Shown here in pieces: positions 63,222 through 64,000 of a stretch of 64,000 nucleotides of DNA (position 1 is its first letter; the number at the start of each line of letters is the position of its first letter). The stretch lies in the NCBI RefSeq assembly GCF_025995235.1, contig NZ_BAPT01000010.1, positions 74,980 to 138,979 on the forward strand. The letters run 5' to 3'. The stretch is from Ameyamaea chiangmaiensis (GTDB taxonomy: Bacteria > Pseudomonadota > Alphaproteobacteria > Acetobacterales > Acetobacteraceae). The notes beneath the pieces were generated by a model. The model did not search any database and was not told where the DNA came from. It saw nothing but the letters and a program-made list of their open reading frames with translations. The translations under genes were made by a program, and so were the position numbers.

Positions 63222-64000
63222 TCAGCCTGGCGGCAGGACCGGGGCGGCTGAGGTTTCCACCGCGTCGTCGCCGGGCGCCTCGTCCTTGAGCGCAACACCC
63301 GTGGCGCCGATCTGTCGTCCGCGTTCGAGAAGCCAGACCAGCTTGCGGGCAGCCGCCCCGGTCGTCAGGCCGCCATGCGGGTGGATGTTTGACAGACAGT
63401 TGCGTTCCGCATCCGTGCGGCCCACCCGGGGGTCCAGCGTCAGATACGCGCCGAGCGAATCCGCGACGCTCAGGCCCGGGCGCTCGCCGATCAGCATCAC
63501 CACGAAGCGTGCTCCCAGGGCGGCGCCGATCTCGTCCCCCAGGGCGACACGCGCGTTACGCGCGGCGACGACGGGCGCGAGGCGCCACCCGGGCAGGCGC
63601 GATCGGCAGGCGGCGATCAGGGCCGGCGCGTGCTGCTGGGCCGCCAGCGCGGACAGGCCGTCACCAATCACAAACGCGACATCCCAGTCGCCACGGGGCA
63701 GCACGGACAGGTCGTCGGGCCGGAGACGGCGCCCGAGGTCGGGGCGCCGGATGAACGTCGCACGATCGGCGGCGCGACTGGTGACGACGATGGGCGGCGG
63801 CGCGAGTCCCAGGGCCTCGGCGTCGAGCGTCGTCTCGATCGCGCGGCGCGCACGGGCATGGTCGTGCTGAAAGGCCAGGACATCGGCTGTGCCGACCGCA
63901 TTCCCGGTGCGCGCGAGGCCGATCCGCGCGCGGGTCAGCGTGCGCAGCGTGCGCCATGGATCGGTGTCGGCGGTGCGGGAGGTCGGGGCGGGGGCGGGTG
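63222..64000 (-). CDS. eutC: Ethanolamine ammonia-lyase small subunit EutC, partial
   Basis: The reading frame runs off the right edge, so only the C-terminal 259 codons are visible. They include the EutC blocks DPWRTLRTLTRARIGLARTGNAVG, VLAFQHDHARARRAIE, VTSRAADRATFIRRPDLGRRL, VAFVIGDGLSALAAQQHA and ARFVVMLIGERPGLSVADSLGAYLTLDP. EutC pairs with EutB (expected beyond the edge) to form the adenosylcobalamin enzyme that splits ethanolamine into acetaldehyde and ammonia. It is followed, 82 bases on, by dld on the same strand. Confidence 0.94.
   Translation of the reverse strand, partial: PAPAPTSRTADTDPWRTLRTLTRARIGLARTGNAVGTADVLAFQHDHARARRAIETTLDAEALGLAPPPIVVTSRAADRATFIRRPDLGRRLRPDDLSVLPRGDWDVAFVIGDGLSALAAQQHAPALIAACRSRLPGWRLAPVVAARNARVALGDEIGAALGARFVVMLIGERPGLSVADSLGAYLTLDPRVGRTDAERNCLSNIHPHGGLTTGAAARKLVWLLERGRQIGATGVALKDEAPGDDAVETSAAPVLPPG

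Overview
The window reads as a chromosomal segment of a GC-rich alphaproteobacterium, most likely an acetic acid bacterium (Acetobacteraceae). The evidence is gene content: a complex I NDUFA12 subunit next to mlaD and a DUF2155 protein, hopanoid-transport genes (hpnL, hpnN), minCDE, a long-chain polyol dehydrogenase, a quinone-type D-lactate dehydrogenase, an FnrN-type regulator and a flagellar rod/ring operon. Nearly all of it is densely packed coding DNA. I found no tRNA, rRNA, insertion sequence or CRISPR array.

Region 1 (1-5653) is the distal part of a contractile phage tail or prophage operon. It runs from the end of a baseplate hub gene through spike, gp25/gp46-like, J-like, a fibre-like, an I-like and a glycine-rich fibre gene, mostly with 4-base stop/start overlaps. 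It stops 10 bases before a chromosomal gene. Region 2 (5664-22987) is housekeeping: polyol dehydrogenase, Nudix hydrolase, minCDE, GST, a HI0933-type flavoprotein, an SH3 protein, an ABC exporter, a glycosyltransferase, a sulfide:quinone oxidoreductase-like protein, an entericidin, hpnL, hpnN and trhO. Region 3 (23067-32737) holds a three-gene RND efflux operon and flgFGAH, all on the minus strand.

Region 4 (32930-44882) contains icd, a GNAT protein, a RidA protein and a protein built from pieces of B12-dependent ribonucleotide reductase. It continues with an envelope operon (NDUFA12, mlaD, a small protein, DUF2155), otsBA, dsbB and nadE. Region 5 (44883-48858) has a candidate structured leader RNA, a glycine/serine/threonine-rich beta-roll surface protein, a rhamnan-synthesis-F-like protein and an AI-2E family permease. 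Region 6 (48880-53206) is a small oxygen-response cluster: an FnrN-type regulator, a divergent GNAT-like gene, ompW, hemN and a 2OG-Fe(II) oxygenase. Two perfect FNR-type palindromes (TTGAC-N4-GTCAA) sit in its intergenic spaces.

Region 7 (53226-64000) has YigZ, a sodium:solute symporter with its DUF3311 partner, rodA, an aldose epimerase, a small adenylation-domain/carrier-protein module with an unrecognised partner, dld, and a eutC gene that runs off the right edge. The items I consider most worth follow-up are the FNR palindromes, the reductase-derived TSCPD protein, the adenylation/carrier module, the G11 tract in the tail operon and the leader in front of the surface protein.
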